A stretch of 64,000 nt of DNA from Vitrella brassicaformis (taxonomy: Eukaryota; Sar; Vitrellaceae). Positions 33,229 to 44,191 of this stretch are shown in pieces (the first letter of the stretch is position 1; the number at the start of each line of letters is the position of its first letter). Made by a program: the position numbers and the translations under genes. Under the pieces are notes generated by a model that was not told where the DNA came from, did no database searches, and was given only the letters and a program-made list of their open reading frames with translations. The DNA is taken from assembly GCA_001179505.1 (NCBI GenBank), contig CDMY01001052.1, positions 127,904 through 191,903 of the forward strand, given 5' to 3'.

Positions 33229-35698
33229 TCAAGACTCGTTCCTATCACCACCCCCAACCTCCACAGAGGCATCATACACACCTAGCTGCACCACATCCCG
33301 AAGCCGCCTCAGCTCAAACAGACACAGCGGCCTCTCACCATGACCCAGTCGTCTCGGCACCATCCCTGCCATCCACATATCACCAGCACCATCCAACACA
33401 GCCGTAAACTCCCCCCCAGCAGCCACAGCAGCCACACGAGACATGTCAGGGGGAAGGGGGACGGCCGTCGGCGTCTCGACATTCAGGCTGGCCGCCGTGG
33501 CATCATCCTCTCCATCGAGGCTCTGACTAGACGTCGATCGGACAAAAGGTGGTGGAGGCGAGGGCGATGGCTGCCTCTCTCTCCGCAGCAGAGGGGCGGG
33601 TGACGGAGCCCGCCTTCCAGGCTCCCCCAAAGCATCGTTTGCATCATCTCGACCGCCCCCTACCCCCAGTTGCCCGACATTGTTTCCCCCGAAGGCGAAG
33701 AGCCGCCCAGCGGTCGTCCACGCGACCGAGTGTTCGCCCCCACATACGACCCTCACCACTCGCTCTGTGGCCATCAGGGGGATATGGATCCGTTGCGGCT
33801 CATCTAAACGGCTGCTTGGCGATGCGCTCCGCTGCGGCATCAGGGGAGGGGGAGGGACAGGGATGGCCATCGGGGTGGGGGCCGGCTGGGTGGTGTGGAT
33901 GGGGAGGGTGCTGGTGTTGGTGTTGGCTGCTGGGACAGGGGGAGGCAGGGGAGTGGGGCCACGCCCCAGCTGGCCGGACTCGTTGATCCCCCACGTCCAT
34001 ACGCGGCCGTCAATGTTCACCTGACGTATGAAAGCAGGCAGAGGCTTGGCTTGGCTTCTATACGTCTTCTGTCTATCCTTCACTTACGGCGACACTATGT
34101 CGATGGCCGGCGGCTATGTGGCCAATGGCGCCGGCCGCCCTCCTCAGCCCCTGGATCTCATGCGCATGCGGCCCTTCCTCCCTCCGACCAGCCTCGCCCC
34201 TCCGTCGCCCAGGACCGAGGTTGCCCCACCCCGCCTCGCCAAAGCCAAACACGCGCCCACATTGTGACAGCAGCAGTGTGAAGCTGTCCCCTGCCGCGGC
34301 ACTCACGATGTGGTAGCTCTCGATGCCGCCCACTTTCTCCATCCGTCCTCCTGGCTGCGGGTAGAGATCTGACCGCCACCTGCCCCACACGAAGGCATTC
34401 CCCGGGTGTGTGAGGGCAATGGCGTGCCCCATGCCGCAGACGACGCGGCTGACACGGAGAGAAAGAGATGGGCTGCTGGGCGTGTGCAGCACGTAGGGCT
34501 CCGTGACGAGACGCAAAGGGGCCTCCACATCCCGGCTGATGCTGCTCCTGCTGCTGCTGCTGTTCTGATCACGTGTGGTCAGTCGAGAGGCTGGGAAGCG
34601 CTGACGGCTGCGGGCAACAGGGCCGTGGGGATGGGGTGTTGTGAAAGTTGCCATGAGGGCGCGCATCCGATTGGTCCTCAGACCGAAATGACAGCTCCCA
34701 GCAGTGACGCTGTCGATGCGCTCTGGCTGCGAAGGGGGAAGGGAAGGTGATGAGGAAGATGCCGTCGACGCAGCACCGACAAAGTCGCCCCACAGAAAGC
34801 GGCGGATGGAGCGAGTGCGTGCCGGGGGCGCGGGAAAACTGGCCGGCACGCGCACCGCAGCGACCGATTGCCGGCCCGGTGAGGCACCGTCCGTCGTCAC
34901 TCCCAGGGCAAGGAGCTCGAGGCCTCGGCCGATAATGAGGAAGTCCCCGTCAGGTCGATGGCGATAGATGAGATGCTGCGGGCCGGCTTGCAGGGCGACC
35001 GGCTCGGCCAGCTGCCTCTCCCTGAAAGCCACATAACGCAGCTCGGTCTCGCCGGGACGCAGCAGCCGCCGGGGAGATGCCTGCTCCGCCGACTCGACAG
35101 CTGGATGTGGCTGCGGGTGCGGGGTGGGCAGCGCGGAAGCCGATGACGCATGTGGCACTTCCGCAGGCGGAGGGCCGGCCGCTGTGAGACCGAAGCGTTC
35201 TGACCCGCTGATAGACCCGCTAGTGCTCCGGACTCGGCGCAGCGCCTCTGCTGGCAGCTCGGGGACGCTCAGAAAGGTGCTAGACGCCCGGGCGCAGTCT
35301 TCAAGAGGTGGAGGCACCTCAGCAGGGTCAGGTGGGAGGGTCCGCTCGACCCCAAGCAGGCGATCGTGCGCCACAGCGTTGACTGCCGCATTGAAAGCAG
35401 GAGCCACTCCTGCAGTGCTGGCGAGAGATGCAGTATCGAGATGGCCGAGGATGGCGTTGAGAGGGCCGTGCTCGCTGACCAGCAACTCGGAAGCAGACTC
35501 AGCCCCGCCGTCTGCCGCCGCGGCGTCCTGACCGTCAGGCAGAGGGGGTGGTTCTGCTGGGAATGGACAGGAGCTGCTCGACGTCGGCTGCATTGGAACT
35601 GCCTGGGAGTGCGCTGCTCTGATGAGGATGAGGGAGGGAGGGAGGCATCGGGTGAGCGGCAGCGGTTTCAGGGAGCACCCTAGGCGCATTGGGGTCAA
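33229..35698 (-). CDS. RCC1-repeat protein with F-box-like N-terminal segment
   Basis: Beta-propeller protein of the RCC1 superfamily, likely a binding scaffold. Two exons. Exon 1 runs from about 35698 to a GTAAGT donor near 34077; exon 2 starts after CAG near 34021. RCC1-type blades are visible: SVTAGSCHFGLRTN, VVCGMGHAIALTHPGNAFVW, VSAAAGDSFTLLLSQCGRVF then GFGEAGWGNLGPG, HIAAGHRHSVAVNIDGRVWT (across the splice) then WGINESGQLGRGP, VVCGGEHSVAWTTAGRLFAF then GGNNVGQLGVG, and VAAGGEFTAVLDGAGDMW. Pro/Ser-rich loops interrupt the blades. Near residues 75-115 the stretch LNAILGHLDTASLASTAGVA followed by PAFNAAVN is F-box-like, but this is a weak call. Stop is at 33229-33231. Start codons at 35698 and 35689 are possible, and Met 36 would put the start at 35593. 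Confidence 0.8.
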
Positions 35699-35752
35699 CT
35701 TGAAGATCTACCGCCTTGGATTTGCCTTATTTGCCTTTGGAGCGCTCCATCG
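35699..35752. promoter_or_regulatory. 54-bp head-to-head intergenic region
   Basis: If both outermost start codons are used, only 54 bases separate the RCC1 protein and Obg GTPase coding regions. See the finding for caveats. Confidence 0.35.
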
Positions 35753-38700
35753 ATGGCATTCAAGCGGCCTTGCTCATTTGTTTCATTGCTGCTCCCCACA
35801 GCAACAGCCCCCCTCGTCAGCCGCAGACACATCACCCACCTGCGCAGCCGACTGGCCTTCCGACATCTGCAGCATACGGCAGCAATGTCAGCATCGCAAC
35901 CATGCGGCCGCCACCAGAGCACGGCTGCTTCTGCTTCGGGGCAAGGGGACGCACCGGTTCAAGCGTCGTCATTGAAGCAGACAGATTCCGACGCTTCTGA
36001 GGTGGAGGAGGAGCACGGCAGCGGGACAGCGGTGTCGTCATGGCTGGCCTATCTCCGGAATGTGCCAAGCAGTGATGAGGCGCCACCGCAGCAGCAGCAG
36101 CAGCAGTATCAGGAGGCTGGAGATGATCGGCCAGCAGAGAAGCCAGATCATCTACCGCCTCCCTTCATGTCGGTGCACGCGAGCAGGGCGACTGCATCAT
36201 CCGATATCCACGGCGAATCGACGGAAGCGGCTGCTTATGGGAGGGGGGCAACCATGGGCCTAGACGAGCTGAGCGACGCCATACGCTTCTATGGAGGGGA
36301 GGGGGCATCGGCTGGTCGATCGGGGCCCATCGATGTGTGCCCGTCTGATGCTCATGGAGAGGAGGGGCAGGAGAGACCGTCGACGGTGCGTGAGGGGAGT
36401 TTTGGTGGTGGTCATCAGGTGGCGGAGGACGATCCCACCAGCAAGGCGAGATCTGTCATGACGTCACTCACCGAGGTACGTCCACACACAGACAGGGAGG
36501 GAGGCAGGCAGGCAGGCTCGTGACCTGTCCATCTGTCCATCTGTCCATGCATCCCTCTGTGTGCCGTTGATTGCCATCGGTGGGTCAGGAGGACACCGAG
36601 TCGTTTCCCCGTTACCAGCGGCCCTTTGTGGATCTCATGTGGGTCGAGTGCAAGGCCGGCAACGGGGGCAGCCCCCTCCCACTGGCAAAACGGTCAGCAG
36701 GCAGGCAGGCAGGCAGGCACCCTGTGATGTCATGTCCTGTGCCTTCTCACCTCCTATGTGTCTGTTTGTGTCTGTGTCTGTGTCTGCCTGTGGCTCCACT
36801 TCATCGATCAGCAAGCCGATTCGGCCGCACGGTCCAGGGTACGGCGGTCACGGGGGCAATGTCATCCTCAGGTCCACACACCTCGTGCAGGACTTCCTCA
36901 GAATCGACCAAAAGGTGAGCGAATGAGCTAGAAAGACACGCAGGCACGCAGCAGACAAGCCCGCCACTCTGTCTGCCTGTGTGTGGTGTGGTGTGGTGTA
37001 GATTCGCGCCAATGACGGTGAGGATGCCCATGACACCCACAGAGGAAAACACGCCAAGCACCTCACCGTCTACGTGAGCGACCGACCTGCCACACAATGG
37101 CAACACGATGATACCCTCCTCCCTCACACGTGTGTGTGCGCGTGTGTGTGTGTGTCTGTCAGGTCCCTCAGGGCACCATCATTCGCAAGCGCATCCCCGT
37201 CGGCGAGAAGCGCGACGGCAGGAAGCTCCACAGGCGCGTCTTCTGGTAGGAACCAACACACACACACACACACACACACAGAGATGGTCGGGTGCAAAGG
37301 CACATGTCTGTCCGTGTGGTGTGGTGTGGGTGTGGGTGGTGTGCAGGTATCAGATCTTGAATGACAATGAGGAGCTGACTGTGGCCACTGGCGGTTTGGG
37401 TGGCCTGGGGTTCTCGTCGTTCAAGAAGAAGGACGGCCGCCGGGCCGCGCCGGGCGAGAAGGTGCTGCTCGAGCTGGAGCTTAGAATCATGGTAGGTATC
37501 GACAGCCAGCACATCACATTCACATACACGCACGCGTATGTGGAATGACCTCTGTCTGTCCCACACGCACTCATTGCGTGGCTGCCGCTTGGTCGTGTGC
37601 AGACGGACGCCTGCCTTCTGGGCATGCCCAACTCAGGTGTGGTGTGGTGTGGTGTGGTATGCCAGACGGGCGACGTCATCGGCGTGTGGCATGCCATGCG
37701 TGTCGTGGCTGTTGGTGTGGTTTTCTCCCTCCCTCCCTCCCTCCCTGCCTTTCTGCAGGCAAGACGTCTCTGATGGCAGCGATGACCCGCTCGCACACGC
37801 GCATCGGCCCGGAGCCCTTCTCCACCACACGCCCTCATGTCAGTGTCATCGGATTCAGGTACGCCAGCCAACCGCCACACACACATGGATGGATGAATGG
37901 ACGGGTGGCGCTTGATTGGTCAGGGACGATGTGCGCATCCGTGTGGCAGACCTTCCTGGGCTTTATGAAGGCGCACACGTGGTACGTGGTGGGCCAAGCA
38001 AAGCAAAGCAAGGCCCGCCCTGCTCATGCACCCATTGACATCGCGATCGGTCACATGCAGATATGGGTGTGTGGTGTGGTGTGGTGTAGGATAAGCTCAA
38101 GGGCTGCCGGATCCTCCGGCACACCTACCGGAGCAAGCTGCTCATATACGTGGTCGACGTGGCGAACCGAGACTCAGAACCGGACAGAGACCCGCTCAAG
38201 GTCACAGCCCCCAAAACGTTGATCGGGTGCTCAATCCCTCCTTGTCCATTTCTGTGTGCGAATGAATGGTGTCGGTCGGTTGGCAGGAGGTCGAGGTGTT
38301 GATGGACGAGGCCAAGAGTTTCTTCGAGGTCAACAAGGCCAAGAAGGAGCTGGTCATCGCCACCAAGTGCGACATGCTCCACAAGGACGCACTCTTCAAC
38401 CTCGACTCGCTCTACTTCCGACTCAAAGCACGATACCCCGACATCGACGTAGTGCACCCATCCACACACACACTCACAAACATCTCTCTCTCTCTGTCTC
38501 TGTGTGTGTGTGTGTGTGTGGTTGTGTGTGTGAAGGTGATCGGCACATCAGCTCGGTTCGGTTTGGGCATCGAGCGTGCGGTGACCAGGATCCGGCAGCT
38601 GCTCTACCCCGACATGCTGCTCACCGCCGAGCGCGTCAAGGCCAAACCGATCGACGAGATACTCCTGCCCAACGAGCAGATGAAACAAGAGGTCCCTCCC

Positions 38701-39411
38701 CCTCCCCCCCCCNNNNNNNNNNNNNNNNNNNNNNNNNNNNNNNNNNNNNNNNNNNNNNNNNNNNNNNNNNNNNNNNNNNNNNNNNNNNNNNNNNNNNNNN
38801 NNNNNNNNNNNNNNNNNNNNNNNNNNNNNNNNNNNNNNNNNNNNNNNNNNNNNNNNNNNNNNNNNNNNNNNNNNNNNNNNNNNNNNNNNNNNNNNNNNNN
38901 NNNNNNNNNNNNNNNNNNNNNNNNNNNNNNNNNNNNNNNNNNNNNNNNNNNNNNNNNNNNNNNNNNNNNNNNNNNNNNNNNNNNNNNNNNNNNNNNNNNN
39001 NNNNNNNNNNNNCCCCCCCCCCACACACACACACACAACCACCCCCCCCCCTCTCTCTCTGTGTGTGTGCAGAGTCTGACGGGCATCGACCGTCTTCAGC
39101 TGCCAGGGTTCATCATCCCCCCCGCCCACGGAGCCGACACCAAGCCGCCGCCCTCCCGGTTCGTGCGGCACCCCCGCTACAACGAGATGGAGCTCATGAA
39201 CATCGAGCACAACGTCGTGAGCGGCATCGCCAAGAGGTACCGGTACAAGCTCATTCGCAGGGAGGCTGGGGATGCACAGGGGGAGAGGGAGAGGGAGAGA
39301 CAGACAGATCCGGGTTTGTTGGTTAGCGGTGAGAGGGTGATTTTGCCGGCTGATAGGGACCCGACGAAGGCGGGGGGGCGGCTGGTGAGTGTGGAGGGGG
39401 CGGGCGAGTGA
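35753..39411 (+). CDS. Obg/CgtA-type GTPase, organelle-targeted
   Basis: GTPase of the Obg family, which acts in large-ribosomal-subunit assembly. The N-terminus (MAFKRPCSFVSLLLPTATAP then SRRHITHLRSR) resembles a mitochondrial or plastid presequence, followed by a long disordered, Gln-rich linker. The Obg fold is read across exons from FVDLMWVECKAGNGGSPLPL, RPHGPGYGGHGGNVILRS, AHDTHRGKHAKHLTVY and VPQGTIIRKRIPVGEKRDGR to TVATGGLGGLGFSSFKKK. The G domain has G1 LGMPNSGKTSLM, switch I TTRPHVSVIGF, G3 VADLPGLYEGAH, LLIYVVDV, G4 IATKCDML and G5 GTSARFGLG. G4 is TKCD rather than NKxD. The P-loop is interrupted by an intron between NS and GK (about 37636-37757). A 300-N gap lies in the intron after 38691. 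The C-terminal exon ends VEGAGE with TGA at 39409-39411. Confidence 0.88.
38713..39012. other. Assembly gap (300 N)
   Basis: Exactly 300 N within an intron of the Obg GTPase gene, flanked on both sides by C homopolymer runs. True length unknown. Confidence 0.98.
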
Positions 39412-39991
39412 TAGGAGAGATAGGGGGGTGTTTGTTGTGTGGGCTGACTGTACATTAGATCTGTTTATGTTTGTGGAGGGCGTGTGTGCGTGCGAGAGAG
39501 ACATTCGCCCCGACAGAGACAGACCAATCATGTTGTTCGAATGAACAAGGAAGTCCGTGCAAATGTGACGAACACTCACAACACACACATGACTGTCTGT
39601 CACGTACGGGCACGTATACGAAACCCATCAAAGTGAGTCGAGCACCCACCCTTCAGCAAACCCCTTTACGAACCACCTACCGTTCTGCATGCAATGTAGA
39701 ACAGAAAAATGGGCTGCCTCAGAACACGCAAAGAGCCACAAGGCATTCACTGCCGCATTACTCCCGCATGTCTGGTGAGTGTATGTGTGCATGTGTGTGG
39801 GGGGGAAGGCTTGGCTTGCAGAATTATCACAGTCACCAACAGGACTTTAGCCACGCAGCCAGACAGGCAGGCAGGCAGGCAGACAGGCAGGGTGTGTGTG
39901 GTGGATGGGTGTGTGTAATGGGTGTGTGTAATGGATGGGTGGGGCTTCAAAAAGGCAAGGCGGTAAAAACCACACATCACATGCAGCAGAC

Positions 39992-40014
39992 AGGTAGGTA
40001 GGTAGGTAGGTAGG
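39992..40014. repeat. (AGGT)n microsatellite
   Basis: About six perfect AGGT units in the gene-poor spacer. Confidence 0.95.
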
Positions 40015-40329
40015 TCGAATTATAAACTCAGCAAGGGGGTATGGATGGTATGGATGTCCAACGGACGGGAGGGTATATAAATACTAATCAACATGTGTAT
40101 GATGATGATGATATGAACACGCATGTTGACATGACATGACAGGCAGGCAGGCAGGCAGGGGCAAGGGAGGGAGCACCAGCGCACGGCACCGTCCAAACAA
40201 CCAACGACCACGACTGACTGCCCAGATGGACCAGGCACTAAGACAGAAAGACCGACAGACAGACAGAAAGACAGACAGACAGACAGGCGGGCAGGGTACC
40301 ATGCAGCACCCGCCAGGCAATGAACGACA

Positions 40330-40800
40330 CACAAAAACACCAGCGTGCAGAGTCGCATCGGTGGGTGCCGATCGGCTGGCTGTGTCCCTCCCGTCGGCTG
40401 GATCCGACACGTACAAGCGCTGCAAACCAATCACGGTGCAGCCTCTGGTATACATGTCAATCCGACACGACAGAAGACCCACAGCCAATCTCTTCAAGGC
40501 CACTCACCCACCCCTTAGGCACGCTCCCCACTAGCTCACAAACACACAACCAGCCCAAATCGGGTGTGTGTCCGTGTGACACAAAACACCAAGCATCCGT
40601 GTGTGACGTCGCTTCGCATCTGCGTCGATTGGCTGTGTGTCATCTCTGTGCGGGCGACGGCACGCACAAGCGCTGCAGCAGGCAAGATGCAGCACCTGGC
40701 CGTACTCGTCGTTGCCTTCGAGAGAAGACCACAGCTGATGCACAGACAGCCACTCATGGACGGAATCAAGACCCAACTAGCCCGGCACCAGGGCACATTC
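40330..40800. repeat. Diverged tandem duplication (two units of about 200 bp)
   Basis: Unit A (about 40340-40530) and unit B (about 40575-40800) share blocks in the same order on the plus strand. TCGCATC is followed by a segment with GGCTGTGTG(T/C)C, then ACAAGCGCTGCA, then GCAGC(A/C)(C/T)CTGG. On the minus strand both contain GCTGTGG(G)TCTTCT and TTGGTGTTTT-like blocks. Alignment was by eye. Confidence 0.55.
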
Positions 40801-41390
40801 ACTCACTCAACTCAGCCAGCCTCTCTCTCCTTCGTACGATGATGCACGTGACGCAGCCAGCCACACTAAATCATACCCACAGCGTGCAAAGAGTGGCGCG
40901 CTCGCACAATCGGTTGACGACGAATGCGACGCGCCCATACGGACGGACGGACTGACCCAAAGATGCGATGCCCACACGCAGATACGCACACACGACGAGA
41001 AAGCAGCCAGAATGGAATGCAGCGAGGCAGAGAGAGAGATGGGGGGCGGGGGGCTTGGCTTCCCATGTATGTATGTATGTATGGAGTCATCCATCCATCC
41101 CATCCATCCATAGCATTTTCACACGTCGATCGATCAGCAAAAGCGGGACGCGAAAAAGAAGGGATGGATGGATCTCACACGACGGCATCGCGATCACCAC
41201 ACGCCACTCCACGGCGGCTCCCCCACCCCCACTAGCGCACCCGACCGACCCACAACCATACGGAGACAGACAGAGTAGATGGACATGCCAGGACTAGACT
41301 AGACTAGCAACACACACGCACAAACTCGGCACACAACACACAACGGACAGGAGGCTCACTTGTCATCACATTCCATTCTACATGGTGCCA

Positions 41391-41796
41391 CTACAGGTCG
41401 TCATCGATGAACCGGTCGATCATGGTCTCGAGCAGAGGCATCGACGCAGCCAGACCCGGCACATACTCAAACAACTCGCGGTCACTCACATGCTCACCCA
41501 CACCCACACCCTTGAGATGACACACGAACCCCTCCTCGCTGTACCCGTAGCTCTCCTCACTCTCCTCCTCCCCATCCACGTCATCAGGCCTCGCCGGCAT
41601 CGTCACCGCCTTGGCCCACCGTCGAGGGTCGTCTTCAGGGAGCATGATGGGGTTGCTGTAGAAGTGGAGAATCTCGGGGTTGAGGTGAGTGGTGCTGCTG
41701 TCGGTCTGTGTCTCGCCGGCCTGGAAGTGCACCACCATCTCGGACAGGGCGATGTGTCGGTTGATGAGCGACAGAGTGGGGGCGCGACGCCAATCT

Positions 41797-41830
<34 letters not shown>

Positions 41831-42830
41831 GAGGGAAACCAACACCAAGGAAACCATACAGACATCACCGCAGCCACGGACGGGCAAGAAACTGTCCTCA
41901 CGTACCCCCGAAGGAGTCGTCACAGATGCACAGGGCGTACTTGACGTCCACCACCGGCACCCCGCTCCCTCCCCCTCCCCCTCCCTCTCCCTCCAACCTC
42001 GGTGTGCCCGCAGCGGTCGACTCCATGCTCACCGACGCCTCGGCAATGAACGCGCCCTTGCCCCCCGCCTCTCTCTCACTGCCGCAGCTGCTGTGATGGG
42101 TACGCGGGGTGAGGGACGGCGGGGGGGCGTTGGCCCTGTGTGTCAACTGCTGATGGTGTTGCTGCTGCTGCTGTTGGGGCTGCATGACGACGTGTAGGGA
42201 CTGGATGGGCGGGAGGGTGACCGTACGGTGGTGGCCGTACTCGTGGTCCTCCCAGTGGTGGTCACGGTCGCGGCAGATGATGTACTTGTACTCGACCACC
42301 TGAGCGATCATACGATCGATGAGATAGATGATTGATGGTGGGCGGCGCGTGACATGAACGAACGTGTGTGTGTCTGCTTGTGAGGTGAGAGGGTGCAGCG
42401 TGTTCACCACCACCACCGCCACTTACGGTTTCTCTGTCTTGTACTGCGGTGATCTGGACGGGCAGGCTCTCCCAGACGGGGAAGGACACCTCGTTCGTCC
42501 GCATGTCCACGGCCTGCAGGAACTGAACGCAACGCACGCACATGACACAATGAGGAACACACGTACAGCTGGAGTCTACTCTGCGTGTGTGTGCGCGGTT
42601 GTTTGCTTCATTGCTTACGTCCCAGTATCCGAGTGCTGGGTGGTTGCCCACCACCCTCAGCTGCTCCCCAGGCTTCGTGTAGGCCTTCACCTGACAACCA
42701 ACACAAGCCCGCTTGTGTGATGATATTTCCTTGCTGCTTCTTGCACGGCTGCCGCAGCGCTGGTGTCAGTCACCTTGAAGCACACCGGTATGACAGCGGG
42801 CTCGGCCTCCCCTTCACTGTGTCCATTCAT
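41391..42830 (-). CDS. CBM20 (starch-binding) domain protein
   Basis: Probable starch or glucan-binding protein. Exon 1 (42830 to about 42774) starts MNGHSEGEAEPAVIPVCFK. Exon 2 has VKAYTKPGEQLRVVGNHPAL then GYWDV, exon 3 SFPVWESLPVQITA, and exon 4 VVEYKYIICRDRDHHWE followed by HHRTVTLP. This is the CBM20 order: the GQxLxVVGxxxxLGxWD strand pair, the W of binding site 1, and the VEYKYIxxxxxxxxWE strand. After a Gln-, Gly- and Ser-rich linker (about 41930-42180) comes an unrecognised C-terminal block (LRYALC-type strand KYALCICDDSFGG, then ALSEMVVHFQAGET and FYSNPIMLPEDDPRRWAKAV) ending FIDDDL with TAG at 41391-41393. No catalytic domain is visible, so a regulatory or targeting role at starch grains is inferred. 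Confidence 0.82.
41797..41830. repeat. (GACA)n microsatellite in CBM20 gene intron
   Basis: Eight or more GACA units in the intron before the last exon. Confidence 0.95.
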
Positions 42831-43004
42831 CGCTGTCACAGCCGACCCACCGGCAGCTAAAGCTCAGGTCAAGCTGATGAACCGCCAACAAATGGCGGCA
42901 CAAATGCACAAAACGCAGATCTCTCGTGAGGCCTCAAAACGCAGATCTCTCCAGGCTCGCGAGGGAGAGCGCCCTTAGCTCGCAACTTGAAGGAATGAAC
43001 CAAG
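42831..43004. promoter_or_regulatory. Head-to-head intergenic region, CBM20 / CtpA-like
   Basis: 174 bases between divergent starts, with a near-perfect direct repeat (AAACGCAGATCTCTC, at about 42911 and 42939) that could be a shared regulatory element. Confidence 0.4.
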
Positions 43005-44154
43005 ATGAAGATGCTCCTTCTCCTCCTCGCCATAGCGTCGTTATGCATCGACACGAACGTCAGTCAGTCAGCAGATCGTAGCAGATCGATGATACCAATG
43101 GTCTTGCGTCTGGTGTCCCTCTCTGCGTGTGTGCGTGCAGGGTGCCTTCGTGCCTTCGTGGCGACCATCTCAGCTGCAGCCTCTCTCTTGCAACAGGTGC
43201 AAACAGAACAGCCACACGAACGAACAGACGGATCTCATGATGCACTCACTCAGTCAGCTGTGTGTTCTCTCTCACATCACACAGGCGCCGAACGACGAGG
43301 CTGCAACAGAGGTCACTGCAAGATGACGAGCGTGAAGCCCCAGAGCCACCACCAGCAGGAGCAACAGCAGCGGCTGATCGGCTAAGCAATCTTGTGATCG
43401 GGTGCCTCACATCACTGCTGGCACTGCTGCTGGTCAGCAAACAAACAACAGAGATAAGTTAAACACGATAGGTCGTCAGTATTTTGGCATGCCGCTGTGT
43501 CCCTCTCTCTGTGTGTCGTGTGTCAGCCGGCGCTTCCCCTGTGCCCTTCCCCCGCCTCTCCCACACTCGCCGCTGATGCTGCAGTGGCCACGCCGGCAGC
43601 TTTGGGCCCGTCATCGCGACCGATGTTTCCTTTTCACGATCTGCACGCCGACGCCTTCCCCCTGCCACCCTGGGCCATACCTGAAGACCTCTCGCCGAGA
43701 GAGAAGAGGATTCTACAGGTAGGTACCTTTGGTGGATTTGGTGGCTCGCTGCCGACAATGGATATGTGTGTGTGTGTTTGTGTGTCAGGCTGAGCTGTAC
43801 AAGGCTGTGGTAGACAGCGGCGACCCTGAGATGGTGTTCAAGGCCAACAAGGCCATTGTGGAGCAGGTCTGGCAGATCGCGAGTCTGCTGTTCTATGATC
43901 CAACAGGTACCTGCGACATGGAGAGAGAGAGAGAGAGAGAACACATGCATATCAACGGCACCCGATACATCATGTGTGTGTGTAGGTGGTGAGAAGTTCG
44001 AGCCCTCGGACAAGGCGTGGCGTCAGGCGCTCAACCAGTACCTGTACCCCACCATTCCAAACTCCAAGGCCGACGCGCTGACCACCGTGGACGGCACCAG
44101 GAAAGCCATCAGAGACCTGCTCAGCTTCCTACAAGACCCTTACACAGGCACACA

Positions 44155-44191
<37 letters not shown>

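Larger units (their letters stand above)
39412..41390. other. 2-kb gene-poor convergent spacer with microsatellites
   Basis: Between the Obg and CBM20 stop codons. It holds (GCAG)n, (AGGT)n at 39992-40014, ATG/GATG runs near 40098-40112, GACA runs near 40250-40286 and a diverged duplication (see 40330-40800). No coding exon is convincing. Confidence 0.55.

Noticed and set aside
34073-34281. Plus-strand frames opposite the RCC1 gene
   Set aside because: Antisense shadows of the RCC1 exons, which have clear blade motifs on the minus strand.
39471-40955. Several plus-strand open frames in the gene-poor spacer
   Set aside because: Composition follows GACA/GCAG/CA repeats, and no splice-consistent conserved segment is found.
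40000-41000. Possible CRISPR-like or satellite array
   Set aside because: The repeats are short microsatellites, plus one two-copy diverged unit. There is no regular spacer-repeat pattern, and the genome is eukaryotic.
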